A DNA stretch of 64,000 bases. Origin: Neurospora intermedia (taxonomy: Eukaryota; Ascomycota; Sordariomycetes; Sordariales; Sordariaceae). This document shows, piece by piece, positions 21,248 to 35,546 of this stretch. Location: assembly GCA_037102815.1 (NCBI GenBank), contig BTPP01000008.1, positions 930,001 through 994,000 on the forward strand. Direction: 5' to 3'. The notes under the pieces are model-generated. The model was not told where the DNA came from. It saw nothing but the letters and a program-made list of their open reading frames with translations, and searched no databases. The stretch's first letter is position 1. Every line of letters starts with the position of its first letter. The position numbers and the translations under genes were made by a program.

Positions 21248-21962
21248 TGGTTTTCTTTACCTTTTGGGCTTTTTGCGGGTTGGAGATCCCTTTATTGACT
21301 TGATACTATACCCCTATTTTCTTCGTGAGCTGGCGTTCAACCCCACTTTTTTCTTTTCTCCTTCATTTTTCTTCTTTTCTTTTTTTGGGCTTTGGTTATC
21401 CTTCTCGTAGCTATCGAGTTTTTGTACTACATGCTGGATGAATAACAGTTTCGTGAGGATGTGAACTAGAGGTTTATAGACGTTGTTTGGTACCACCTAC
21501 CTAGTCTTATACCCTTAAACACTCTCTTTCTAAACAATGTTTGCCTTTCCTGAGGTGGCTTTTTGGTGAAAGTCAACAATACTCGAAATGTAACAAGCCC
21601 ATTTCAGTGGTCCATGGAGTCAAGTATGAATAGGTATATTTTATTTTCATTAACTATTGGTCTAAAATCTCAAGTTTCCCTAACGGTCTTAAACACACTT
21701 GCTCCGCTCTAGACTTTAGTGATTTCGCTTGCTTTACATGCTGCAACAGGCACAAAGCATAAATCTAACCGTAGTGCAGCTAGTTATCCATGCTAGCTTA
21801 TGTCGAGGGGCCATAAGAGATAGCCTAGACACCAACGGCGCTATTCGGTCCACGCTTCCACAGAGCTGCTATCTTGAATGGATGTTGTGGCGTCTCCTCG
21901 GGTATCTAGACATGGCTCTCTAGACGTCTCACCAAGTCCCCCTGTCAAACCTGTGAGTCCCT
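21248..21962. other. Intergenic, convergent 3' regions
   Basis: Spacer between the thaumatin-like stop and the ankyrin-protein stop. It is relatively AT-rich with CTTTTCTTTTT tracts near 21350-21390. No gene was recognised. Confidence 0.5.
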
Positions 21963-22739
21963 TCACTTCCTCGCCGCCCTCCTCCTCTCCCACTCAGCTC
22001 TTTCCTCATCATCACTCCCACTAAACTCGGCATCCTCATCCTCCTCCTCTACATCCAAAACGGCCTGTTGGCCCTGCTGTGGCTTGACATTCTCCGCGCT
22101 CACAAAATCGCCCGCGTTGAGCAGGGCGTACTCGTGCTTCTGTATCAGCTCCCTCAGCCCCTTGTTCCGCGGATCCACCAGCTGCAACGCCGTCAAGCCG
22201 CCTTTGTTCTTCACGCGCGGGTTCGACCCGGCCTCCAGCATCATGTCCACCAGCTCGTTGCCGAACTCGCGCTGCGCTTCCGGCTCGCTGTTGATCCATC
22301 GGACTGCGCTGTGCAGCGGGGTGTCGCCCTCGAGTCGGTTGACGGGATCGCATTCAAAGCCTGGTTGGTCGAGGAGCATGTCGATGATCTCGTAGTTGCC
22401 ACGGAGCGCGGCTTCGTGGTAGAGGTGGTTGCCCATCACGGTGGTCGTGTTATTCAAGAGGGACGAGATTTCTTCGTCGGATTTGTCGGCGAGGATTTCC
22501 GAGAGGAGGTCAGTGTTGTTACGCCGGCAAGCTTCAATGAGCTGTTCAGAGATGGAGGCACCCTGTTTTTGGGGGGAAGTGAAAGAAGGAAGGGTTAGCT
22601 GGGGTTGTTTGTAGTATAGTTGTTTGCGCGGGAGGGCGTAGGACGGGTGAAACGGGGGAGAGAAGAGAGGGTGATAGCTGTGGATAGAGGGCGCTTGTTG
22701 TGTGGTACGAACCTCGTGTTCTTCGTCCTTTCCGGCCAT
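21963..22739 (-). CDS. Small ankyrin-repeat protein (YGL242C-like)
   Basis: Two exons, 22739-22713 (nine codons) and 22562-21963, give 208 aa. The 150-nt intron has a CTAAC branch point and a pyrimidine-rich run before CAG. After the splice the protein reads SISEQLIEACRRNNTDLL, followed by ankyrin units with the signatures GNHLYHEAALRGNYEIIDML, GDTPLHSAVRW and NKGGLTALQLVDPRN. It ends in a highly acidic tail (VEEEDEDAEFSGSDDEER). Length, order and acidic tail resemble the poorly characterised yeast protein YGL242C. Ankyrin repeats mediate protein contacts and no enzymatic role is implied. Reading through the intron leaves the frame open, so an unspliced isoform cannot be excluded from sequence alone. 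Confidence 0.85.
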   Translation of the reverse strand: MAGKDEEHEVRTTQQAPSIHSYHPLFSPPFHPSYALPRKQLYYKQPQLTLPSFTSPQKQGASISEQLIEACRRNNTDLLSEILADKSDEEISSLLNNTTTVMGNHLYHEAALRGNYEIIDMLLDQPGFECDPVNRLEGDTPLHSAVRWINSEPEAQREFGNELVDMMLEAGSNPRVKNKGGLTALQLVDPRNKGLRELIQKHEYALLNAGDFVSAENVKPQQGQQAVLDVEEEDEDAEFSGSDDEERAEWERRRAARK

Positions 22740-23707
22740 GGTTACTGGTAGGTAGGTCACTTGTGGTTGTCTCGGAAACGGCGGGTGGTGTTTCTTGGTT
22801 GCAGGAGGAAGCACAAGTAGCGGAAACGACGATGAAAGCGAAGAGGGATGACGGCGAGAGTTGTTCAGAATAAGATTGGCCTGGAATCGCTAATTACGAG
22901 CGGGAATCGTGGAAATAGGTCGGCGGGGGAGAGTGGATGTACGGTATGGAAGTGGCCAGGCTGTCGAATCAGGTAATCGGTCGATTCCTATAAAAGGATC
23001 GGGATCGCGTAACGCTCAATGAGAGATCCTCGGGGTAATAAGAGGGCGGCGAATGACTGTTCGTAGGGTACAGTGTACTGTATTCTATGAGATATCTCCA
23101 GTCGTGCCGTGGTGGTGGTTGTATGAAGTGGAAGGACGGGAAGCATTACCTAACGGCCCGGGCTGGTTAGGAGGTGGCAGTGGCAGTGTCGTCTTCCCTT
23201 GGTGTTACAGAATGGTCGGCTCCTTGCGGGGCCCGATCAGGACGCTGGCATTCAGATGGCATGCGCTGAGGCCCAGCAGCATGTTAGTGGGTAGGTACGT
23301 ACCTACCCCAGCACAGGCACAACAGGGCCGTTGGGTCCAGGCACCGCTGACCAAGTGTGGGGCGTTTAATGATGCAGATCTGACCAATGAAAATTCAAGC
23401 GCTACATTTAAGGTTTAGTGTATAGAATCAACGGACCGCATCGAGCTGTAACACTTTTTTTTCAGGCCTTCGCCCCTACATTGACTATTTACACTTTAAG
23501 AACTTATATCACCACCTTAAACCCAGCAAGTGATAGACACACACCGGTTTTGGCCAGCTGTTATCACAAAGGTACCAATTTACGGCGACGCCTCTTCTCA
23601 TCAAAATCGTCAACGAGATATTTTGGCAAACGCTCGACTCATCTCACTCACTATTCATAACGGACGATAACACCCAACGAATCCAGTCCCTTCATCAATA
23701 AACAAAC
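22740..23707. other. Divergent promoter region, ankyrin gene / rpc11
   Basis: Shared 970-bp 5' region. It contains a perfect 20-bp palindrome at 23289-23308 and a TAGGTAGGT word near 22750. No coding sequence was recognised. Confidence 0.5.
23289..23308. promoter_or_regulatory. Perfect 20-bp palindrome GGGTAGGTAC/GTACCTACCC
   Basis: A perfect inverted repeat with no spacer, about 420 bp upstream of the rpc11 ATG and 550 bp upstream of the ankyrin gene. A dimeric transcription-factor site is possible. The half-site TAGGTAC/TAGGTAGG recurs in other spacers of the window. The function is inferred. Confidence 0.4.
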
Positions 23708-24158
23708 ATGCCTATCGTCTGTCAGTGTAAATCTACCCACATAGGCTAAGACACCTGAGCTAAACGCCCACCACAGTCTGCCCATTCTGCGCCAATCTCC
23801 TCATCCTCTCCCGAGCGGACACGGGTGGCAACAGGCTCGAGTGCAGAACCTGTCCTTACGAACACCCCATCGACAAGCCCATCTACTCCCGCAAGAACTT
23901 CCCGCGCAAGGAGAAGGAAGACGTGTTTGGTGGGCCAGGCGCTTGGGACAATGCACAAAAGGGCAAGGTCCAGTGTGACAGCGGAACTTGCAATGGCAAC
24001 GAGGCAGCCTTCTTCCAGGTTCAGATTCGTAGTGCTGATGAACCGATGACGACGTTCTACAAGGTGAGAAGGAGATTGCAGACTTATGTGATCAAGTAAG
24101 AAGCTAACATATCTCGTAGTGTATGACTTGCGGGCACAGGTGGAGAGACAACAACTAG
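23708..24158 (+). CDS. RNA polymerase III subunit Rpc11 (C11, TFIIS-like)
   Basis: Three exons, 23708-23720 (13 nt), 23777-24063 and 24120-24158, give 112 aa against 110 in yeast Rpc11. The N-terminal zinc ribbon reads FCPFCANLLI with LECRTCPYEHPI. The C-terminal TFIIS-like ribbon reads CDSGTCNGNEAAFFQVQIRSADEPMT then FYKCMTCGHRW. The QIRSADEPMT hairpin carries the acidic residues that stimulate RNA cleavage by the polymerase. The protein works in Pol III transcript cleavage, termination and reinitiation at tRNA and 5S genes. The tiny first exon (MPIV) is required because FCPFC has no Met in frame upstream, and the donor is the less usual GTCAGT. The gene converges with Med31, stop codons about 205 bp apart. 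Confidence 0.93.
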
Positions 24159-24363
24159 AAGAAGAAGAAGACATGTTCAGCACAGGTCTGGTCGGATCAT
24201 TCAATACATGGTATTGGGGGCATTGCTTGGCGTTGGGTTTTGCTTTTGTTTTTGTGTTGTTGTATGTGAGGTATTGTTCATCAGAATCAACTTGTGCGGT
24301 ACTGGCCTGCCAAAGGTTACTTCCCACTCGTTTCCATCCATGGCATCATTCTAGCCGTGCAAC

Positions 24364-24822
24364 TTATGCCGTGCTTGGAAAGCTCTCTCGATGCCAGTCG
24401 ATTCCGGCCTTCATGCCCTCTAGCCTGAGACGCTCGACCAGGTCTGGGCTGATGATGTCCTGCCTGAACTTTTCCTGCTGCAGCAACTCCAGGTTCTTCA
24501 AGGTAGGCCCAGGGTAGGTGATATACTTGAGGTAAGGTGGGCGGCTCCAGTACTGGAGATAGTCGAGGTAGGCGATGAAAGCAGGATTGCTGAGTAGCTT
24601 CCTGGACGCAAGATGGTTCAGGTACAGCGGGTTGCCAAGTGCTTGAACAAACTGAGTGTTCTGTTAATACCAGGCACGCCGGATAATGATGTGTTTGAAG
24701 CCTACCTCCAGTTCAAGTTCGAACCGTGTATATCCTCCATACTTGGACTCGTCTGCCCCTGACCCCGGAGGCGCAGGTGGCTCCCTTGCTGAACTGTTTA
24801 CTGACATGGGATCGGATGCCAT
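24364..24822 (-). CDS. Mediator complex subunit 31 (Med31/Soh1)
   Basis: Two exons, 24822-24706 and 24660-24364, separated by a 45-nt intron, give 137 aa. The conserved Med31 core runs from about residue 32: YTRFELELE-NTQFVQALGNPLYLNHLA, then LLSNPAFIAYLDYLQYW, RPPYLKYITYPGPTLKNLEL and FRQDII. Intron 1 falls right inside the conserved ELE-FVQ region, and the acceptor is placed so that NTQFVQALGNPLYL stays in frame. Med31 sits in the Mediator middle module and relays activator signals to RNA polymerase II. The N-terminal 30 residues are a disordered Pro/Gly/Ser stretch. Short basic C-terminal tail (IDWHRESFPSTA). It is transcribed toward the Pol III subunit gene. Confidence 0.92.
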
Positions 24823-25428
24823 GACGTAAAAAATAAGTGTTTGTTACAGTGTTCCAATCTGTGAATGAGCTGGATAGCTGAGCACGTGTCTAGATCTTCG
24901 CGCCTGTCAAGTGAATGCGAAGGGTAGTACAAGTAGACGTGAGCAGTGGCTGTGTATGGTACCCGATGTCTTGAATGGTCGTTGTATCGGACGAAAGCCT
25001 CAACGGCGAGTGCCCGGAAGGAAGGCGAGACTCATTTGTTGCACTAACAATTTCTAGGGGACCGCCGCATGTGGCGAAATAGTGGGGTAAACAAGCGGAG
25101 ATGGCCTCTGTCCCTGCAGAAAAATGAGCGTGTAACCGCTATAAATACTCATATCAGCCCTGTAACTTGCGGCTGCAGTGGCAGTCAACCCGACAACAAC
25201 CTGGAACCTAATTGTGGAACCCAAGGCCGCTTCCGTTGTTCCCTTCCAGGGCAGGTTGGACACGCAGCTTTATCTCAACACCAACCCAACATCTCACGTT
25301 GACGGCATTATCTCATCTTTCTCACTGCTACCAAAAGCATTCGATACTCGGTGTTCATATTTAATTCATAACGACAGATTACGGCAGATAGAGACGCATG
25401 AGTATCGCGAGTCGACTAGGATATCACC
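24823..25428. other. Divergent promoter region, med31 / intramembrane protease
   Basis: Shared 5' region of about 600 bp. A TATA-like TATAAATA lies at 25140-25147, about 285 bp upstream of the protease ATG, which would imply a long leader if used. No other feature was recognised. Confidence 0.45.
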
Positions 25429-27181
25429 ATGGCTTCTCCTGAAGCTTCAGCCGTCAACGCGACGGGTACTACCCTTCCATCTCCGGTCCCAGATGCCACC
25501 CCATACAATTTTCATTGGGAGATGCTCCTTAGGCCAGAAGTACTTTTGTTCGATGCTCAGGTCATCTTCGGCGCCTTGACTGTAATATGGCTTGGTGCTC
25601 ATGGCTCCCTCCGCCGACCTCCCTCCGCTGCCCCACCAGAGTCTGAAGACAAGGACGAGAAGAAGAAGTCAAAGGAAGACGAGCAGTTCACTGAAGGATT
25701 GACTGCCTCTGATGCCATCATGTTTCCCATTTTGGCCGGCGCTGTTCTTATTGGGCTCTACTATTTGCTAGAGTGGCTTAAGGATCCCAACCTGTTGAAC
25801 AAGATACTGCGAGGTTACATGTCTTTCGCTGGCATCGCCGGCCTCGGCAAGCTGTCCGGGGACGCCTTAGAGATTCTCACCAGCTTGATTTTCCCAAGTG
25901 TATGGTCAGATCGCAGCAACAGACTCTACTACGTCGATCCAAAACGCCGCTCTCAGGTACTAGTTGACCCAAGGACGAATCAGGCCATGATCACCGACAA
26001 GAAGTCGCCTTTCCCCGGTGTGTTTTCCATGGTTCGCCTGCCTAATGGAATCAACAGACTTGCCTGGGAGATTCGGCACCTCCTTACGGAGAAGTGGACA
26101 GTCCGCCTTGCTGCCCATGGCGTCGGCTCTTTCAAGTCGCAGATCAAGTTTAACCATTTACTTGGCTTCTTGGTCTCAATCGCGATAACTACTGCCTATC
26201 ACCTTGTTCAGTGGCATGTTCTTTCCAACATTCTTGGGGCTGCCATGTGCTACGCTGCTTTTGGCATGCTCTCGCCCACGTCTTTCGGTATAGGCACCGC
26301 TGTTCTCTGGGGTCTCTTCTTCTATGACATCGTCATGGTGTTTTACACGTATGTTTCCACCTACCCTCCAGCCAAGACAGCTAACCAGTTGCTAATTCGT
26401 CTCTTACAGTCCATTCATGATCACTGTTGCTAAAAAGGTTGACGCCCCAATTAAGCTGGTCTTCAAGAGTTCTTCCGGCTTCAGCATGCTGGGACTTGGA
26501 GACATTGTCGTTCCTGGCTTGGTCATGGCACTCGCCCTTCGCTTCGACTTGTACATGTTTTACAAGAGACAAATCCAATACCAGCCTATTGATGCATCTT
26601 CCAAGCAGGCCTCATCCACGCATCAAGCAGCTACTTCTACAAACGAAATGCAGTTCCGACGAACCAAAGCACCATTCGTGGAATCCGAAGGCCAATGGGG
26701 CAACCGCTTCTGGACCACCAAGCTGGGTAACCTGATGCCAAACCCGGCGTGTGGCGCGGTTGGAGCTGCAACTGCTTTTCCCAAGCCCTACTTTTACGCT
26801 TCGGTAGCAGGTTATGCCTTGGGCATGGTTTTCACCTTGACGATGCTCCAGGTGTTCAATCACGGACAGCCCGCGCTGTTGTACCTGGTCCCTTGCGTTA
26901 CCGGGTCCGTCTGGCTGACCGGTCTGATTCGCAGGGAACTCAAGGATGTGTGGGGCTATACCGAGGACGGGACTTTGGACACGAAGGACGTCGTTGTTAC
27001 GTTGGACGCCGATGGAGATGAGGTCAGGAAGCCAGCGAGAGACAAGGATAATAAAGAGGCGAAGGATGGTGGTAAGGGGCAGAAGGAGGCAGAGAAGGAT
27101 GAAGAGGAGACAACCGAGGAGTACGATGTCGTGCTATTCTCTATCAAGGCTCCCAGGCCCAAGCCTCCGAAGACGGATTAG
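25429..27181 (+). CDS. Signal peptide peptidase-type intramembrane aspartyl protease
   Basis: Two exons, 25429-26348 and 26410-27181 (61-nt intron), give 563 aa. It is a multi-pass GxGD protease of the presenilin/SPP family, which cuts leftover signal peptides and tail-anchored substrates inside the ER membrane. The catalytic YD lies in the helix GLFFYDIVMVFYT (about residue 301) and the GxGD motif in SMLGLGDIVVPGLVMALAL (about residue 337). The PAL motif is in GQPALLYLVP. The intron falls between the YD helix and the GLGD helix. The N-terminus is a short luminal-type segment before LLFDAQVIFGALTVIWLG. An acidic/Lys-rich insert lies near residues 75-90, and the cytosolic C-terminal tail is very charged (DKDNKEAKDGGKGQKEAEKD). 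The tail ends KAPRPKPPKTD rather than a classic KKXX retrieval signal. Confidence 0.93.
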
Positions 27182-28274
27182 TTTTCTGAGGTAGCCATGA
27201 CTTTGAAATGGGTATGATGCTATTGAGATAGAGAGCGTATGGAGTTTGGGTCCGAAGAATAAATAGAAGGTAGAAGAAGTGCATGTCACTTAGCGCCATC
27301 ATAATACATCTGGGAGAAAAAAAAGACATAATGACCCTGTCACACTTGGACACTCGCCGGGCGTTCACGTTGCGTCTCCAAAAAAAAGTAGCTATCGAGA
27401 TCATAACTGGACTCACTGAAACAGGAACGTTAACAGATCCAAGAAGAAAATGAAGTGAGAAAAGCAGGACCATGTCACCATTTGAACCCCACGACCTCTC
27501 TGCTTTTCCCATCTGCTCCCTCAGGTCCGATGAGGATATGAAAACATACCTTGAAAAAGAAACCGAACAACCGCGCGCTCAAACAGCATACATCTGTTAA
27601 CCGGCTCAACGCTGTCCCTACCACCTATACTCTGTGCTTGTGATTGACTTTCAAGTGGACGCGGCCTAACGACGTGGAGCGTTCCTTGACTTACGTACAT
27701 GGACATCATTGCTCCCGAACCAACAGGTAGTTCGGGGCCGGGGAGCTTTAAGTTTTTACAACGATAGACCGTTGCGCTAGCTGACCCAGCGTTGTCGGCG
27801 ATCGTAGCTGCTGATTAAGGAGCTTATATGTCCGTTTGTTAGAGGATCAAGTTGGGAAGGAGCGGGAGGTTCATAAGTACTTCTAAGTACGGGGTGCCTG
27901 ATGGGACGGGATGTCCCTGGAATGTTGATGTTTGCTGGTTATCCTCACTGTCGGTCAGTGCTGCAACTAAGAAGTGATCCTTTTTGGGGGCGTATTTCTA
28001 GAGTTCTCGTTGTGAGAGACGGGAGATGTTGATAGAGGTATATCTGTAAACTGGAACGGCGTTGTGTCCATAAGCTAAATAAATGACCGTCCGTAACGAT
28101 TCCTTATGCACCACTCCATAAGATATCATACTTGTTGTCTGCTGTTTTTTTTTTTTTTTTTTTCGCCTGACCTGATCAACACCAGACACCATCCTACCAG
28201 ATCTTGTATCTCTCTACATAAGGAACGAGCAGGGTTCAGACACCCACTCTCCAGAAACAGCAACAGCAGCATTT
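27182..28274. other. 3' flank of protease gene and 5' flank of 5S rRNA gene
   Basis: Mostly unremarkable. A T run of 19 lies at 28145-28163. No TATA element is seen at the position about 29 bp before the 5S start (28246-28249 reads ACTC). Confidence 0.45.
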
Positions 28275-28395
28275 ACATACGACCATAGGCACTTGGAGAA
28301 CTCGGGATCCCGTCTGATCTCCCATCGATAAGCCAGTGACCGCCAGACTAGTAGTCGGATAGGTGACGACCGGCGAATAACCTGGTGTTGTATGT
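28275..28395 (+). rRNA. 5S ribosomal RNA, divergent dispersed copy
   Basis: The 121-nt segment starts ACATACGACCATAGG and ends GGTGTTGTATGT, the complementary ends of Neurospora 5S RNA (helix I: ACATAC with GTATGT). The internal control region resembles the known type: CTCGGGATCCCGTC, GATAAGCCAGTGA, GACTAGTAGTCGG, GGTGACGACCGGCGAAT. Helix II can pair as GG-CACT-(T)-GG with CCA-GTG-(A)-CC, and helix IV as GTCGG with CCGGC. Compared with the beta-type sequence as I remember it, several changes look compensatory (CCC/GGG to GG/CC, T-A to C-G). A T7 run at 28401-28407 can serve as Pol III terminator. Against expression: I see no TATA box near -29, which N. crassa 5S genes are known to need. It is either a functional minor isotype or a recently silenced copy. 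Its position between protein genes fits the dispersed, non-tandem 5S arrangement of Neurospora. Confidence 0.88.
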
Positions 28396-28675
28396 CTTTG
28401 TTTTTTTGTTCATTCTCATTCTGGCCTTCTACCTTTGGCTCCTTCTCTTGGCGGAAAGTGGGATGTGTGTGAAGGAATGAGCGATGGGTACTAACCAATC
28501 AACAAAAATAGCTGGATGCCTTTCTGTGAATAGGTTCAAAAACGTGTTCTCGCCAGCTGCATTGAGTGTCTACTCTGATAATATGTAAATAGGAATCCGC
28601 TGTGCCCCTCACAAAGGCTATAACGCCGGCATCTCTCTTGCCCTCCCACATTTCCTTCGAAGCCTCTACAGCTCC

Positions 28676-29023
28676 TCACAGTGGTATCAAGAACGATCCA
28701 TCCTCCTGTACATACTTCTTCACACCGCATCGATCCGATTGCAGCCTGTCCATCTCACCACGTCAGTAAATTTCGTCCCTTTTGACTCGCCTCACGCAAC
28801 AGGAAGGGAAAAGTGCGGAAGTGACTTGCGGCCACTCAATATACCCCGTAGTCATAGTCATGCAACACTCAATGATCCTTTCCACGCCATTACGAACTTG
28901 TGAGTCCTCTTGTATGATTTTGATCAGATCACCAGCGGCGCTTTCAAATCGCTCGCGAGACGATTCGACTTCTTGAAGAACCTCTGCCACGATGGTATTC
29001 TGGTCTTGGCCTGTTTCGTTCAT
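28676..29023 (-). CDS. Candidate small protein with a GC-AG intron
   Basis: Exon 1 at 29023-28830 begins MNETGQDQNTIVAEVLQEVE and continues as an amphipathic, probably helical segment (SSRERFESAAGDLIKIIQED, QVRNGVERIIECCMTMTTGY). The frame then meets GCAAGT, the consensus of non-canonical GC-AG introns. After 84 nt, which include a CTGAC branch point, GACAG leads to exon 2 (28745-28676) in frame, ending KKYVQEDGSFLIPL. The total is 87 aa. I do not recognise a family. The helical start and the in-frame splice support a real gene. If the intron is not removed, the frame ends shortly after with RRVKRDEIY. It lies tail to tail with the 5S rRNA gene. Confidence 0.42.
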
Positions 29024-30182
29024 GGTTATGGGAATGAGGCTGTAGATGCTTGAGTTCTATATGGTTGTCAGTTTTCTGAAGCAGAAGAGCTGAGTGATAC
29101 GTGGATGGGAGCTGAAAATATGGACTAACGAGTTCTTTCTTGAGAGATATCAAATCATGACCTTGTCTAATCTACAGAGCCTACATACCAATGGAGTGGA
29201 TGCTTTTCCCATGTATGGGGTAATGGTTAGCATGTGTGAACACCTCTTATCATAGCACTATTCTGGACCCCGGAATCCATCATGTTGAAGCGTAAATAGG
29301 TTTTGAATAGAAACTCCCATCAGAACGCCACAACTCGATTCGAGGTACTGGCCAGACTGGGACTATTAAAACTTCACTGTCGTCGTCCGAGCGTCGAAGT
29401 AATATGTCGTTCGCATTTGATCAGAAGCGAATCGATTGCGTCGTTCTGTCAATAACTATCCCAAACTGAACGCCAAGCCATCAAGAGGATAGTGGCCTCA
29501 TTCGGTCGTTATTTGTCGTGGAACTAGTACGAGAGCTGAAGGAAGAAAGAGGCTGTGTGCTGTGTGCAATATGGTCCGTTTGGAGTCTACTGCATAGTAG
29601 ACCTCGGAGGCCGCTGATAGTTACCACATCGGGATGGATTGACCGATCCAGCGATACCCGGGAGATGATTGAGAGGAGAGAGGCCAGTGGATGAGAATAG
29701 ACCAAGGCAAAGCTTATAATTGGTTACCTACCTTAGAACAATGTCGTCCAGATGACCATCCAGTCTTTGCGGCTGGAGAAAGCATCAGGCATCGAGTGAC
29801 TCGTCAAGGAAATAGATGCTGACTAGCTTCCCATCCCTGGGATGACATATCAACTTCGCTTTTTCGTTTTTCCAGCAGCTTAATATATACAATGATGCCA
29901 GGCCAGCCATACCTTTCATCAGAAGCCGGGGGAAAATAACAACAATGTGGGCGCAAAAACAAGCAAAGGAATCAAATCCAGTTTTCAACATGCCCAGCTA
30001 GAACTCCGGATGAACCGCAATATACCAAGGTGAAAGACAAAAACTGTATGTAAGGAGAACGTTGACCAAGCATGACCCAAAAATTCGCTGGATTGTAAAA
30101 GCCTTTCAGGGGGAAATGTGCGACAAGTGTTACGCACGGCAGACAATTTTGGATCTCATCAGATCCAACAAGGTTTACTCAT
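29024..30182. other. Intergenic upstream of the small candidate / 3' of arg-6
   Basis: The left part would be the promoter of the small candidate gene and the right part the arg-6 3' UTR. No conserved element or coding frame was recognised. Confidence 0.45.
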
Positions 30183-34564
<4,382 letters not shown>

Positions 34565-35546
34565 TTAGCGCGTAGCAACGACTAGCAAGAGCCATGTTAG
34601 CAAACGCTTCTCAGGACGCATGGTCAAGTTTAAGGTCAAACATACCTGCTGGGACAATGATAATTACGAGTAAGATAATGATGCCCACAATCAAGCAAAT
34701 GCGCATCTTCATGTCCTGTTGAAGTCAGTCAGTCAGTGGAAAGGCCCTTCCGTACAGCGCAAGCAGCGAGATAGTTCATACCTTCCACCACATCTTCTTG
34801 CGGACCTGGTTGGCACCACGACGAAAGCCCTGTGCACTAATAGCGAGGTCATCGGTCTTGGTTTGAAGGGCGTCGATCCTTTCACCACGCTGAGAGACCT
34901 TGTTGATGTTCTCGCGCATCACTCCGACAGTGTCGTCGATTTGCTATACTTCCGTCAGCCAAAATACCAGAAATAGCCGCAGCATGCCAGAGTCACAACG
35001 ATCCGACTTTGATACGAGGCAATCCGTATCCGTCTGCTTGTCCCAACGATGCCCAACTTCTCATGTAGTAGCTGTGTATGGCCTGTCGCAGACATTTCCG
35101 TAGTCTTGTGCTTTGACCGCCATATCCGGAGGAGACCGGGGGCGCAACCAACTATCTTCCACCCAAATGCTCATCCGGACGCTGGTGAGAGCAAGCCGAC
35201 CGCGTGTTCATGCCATGCAATCCATCAAAACCCATCGGATCCATCAACCCGCCCGCATGCATGATCTTTAGCCAGTATGCTACCCTCCTTGAGACATTCT
35301 CAACAGCTAGGCGCGGTATTGTTGACAAGATCTTGTGATTATTTGACCTCGCGGGGATCAAGCAGACGGACGGCCCAAGCATTCCAGGGGTATCGTTCGA
35401 TTCCACATTGCCAAAAAGTGCCATTTTAGGGGGAAACAACCCACCTGTTGCAGTCTGGCGGTTCCCGCGTTGTTGCCAGCACCTTGTTGCCCGGCGGCGC
35501 CATGCTGGCCGCTGGGGATATAAGGGTCGTACGGAGCGTCGGACAT
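34565..35546 (-). CDS. Synaptobrevin/VAMP R-SNARE
   Basis: Four exons, 35546-35445, 34943-34782, 34715-34646 and 34581-34565, give 116 aa. The SNARE motif begins near residue 30: [39 protein letters not shown], with the central layer-zero arginine in RGERIDAL, then [20 protein letters not shown], the conserved juxtamembrane basic/Trp patch. A single C-terminal anchor follows ([20 protein letters not shown]), with only VVATR beyond it. The last coding exon is just 17 nt. It is placed by its GCTAAC branch point and in-frame TAA. The protein is the vesicle R-SNARE for exocytosis and hyphal-tip secretion, like yeast Snc1/2. The N-terminus is a short Gly/Ala/Gln-rich disordered stretch. The first intron, 501 nt, is long for this genome. 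Confidence 0.95.
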
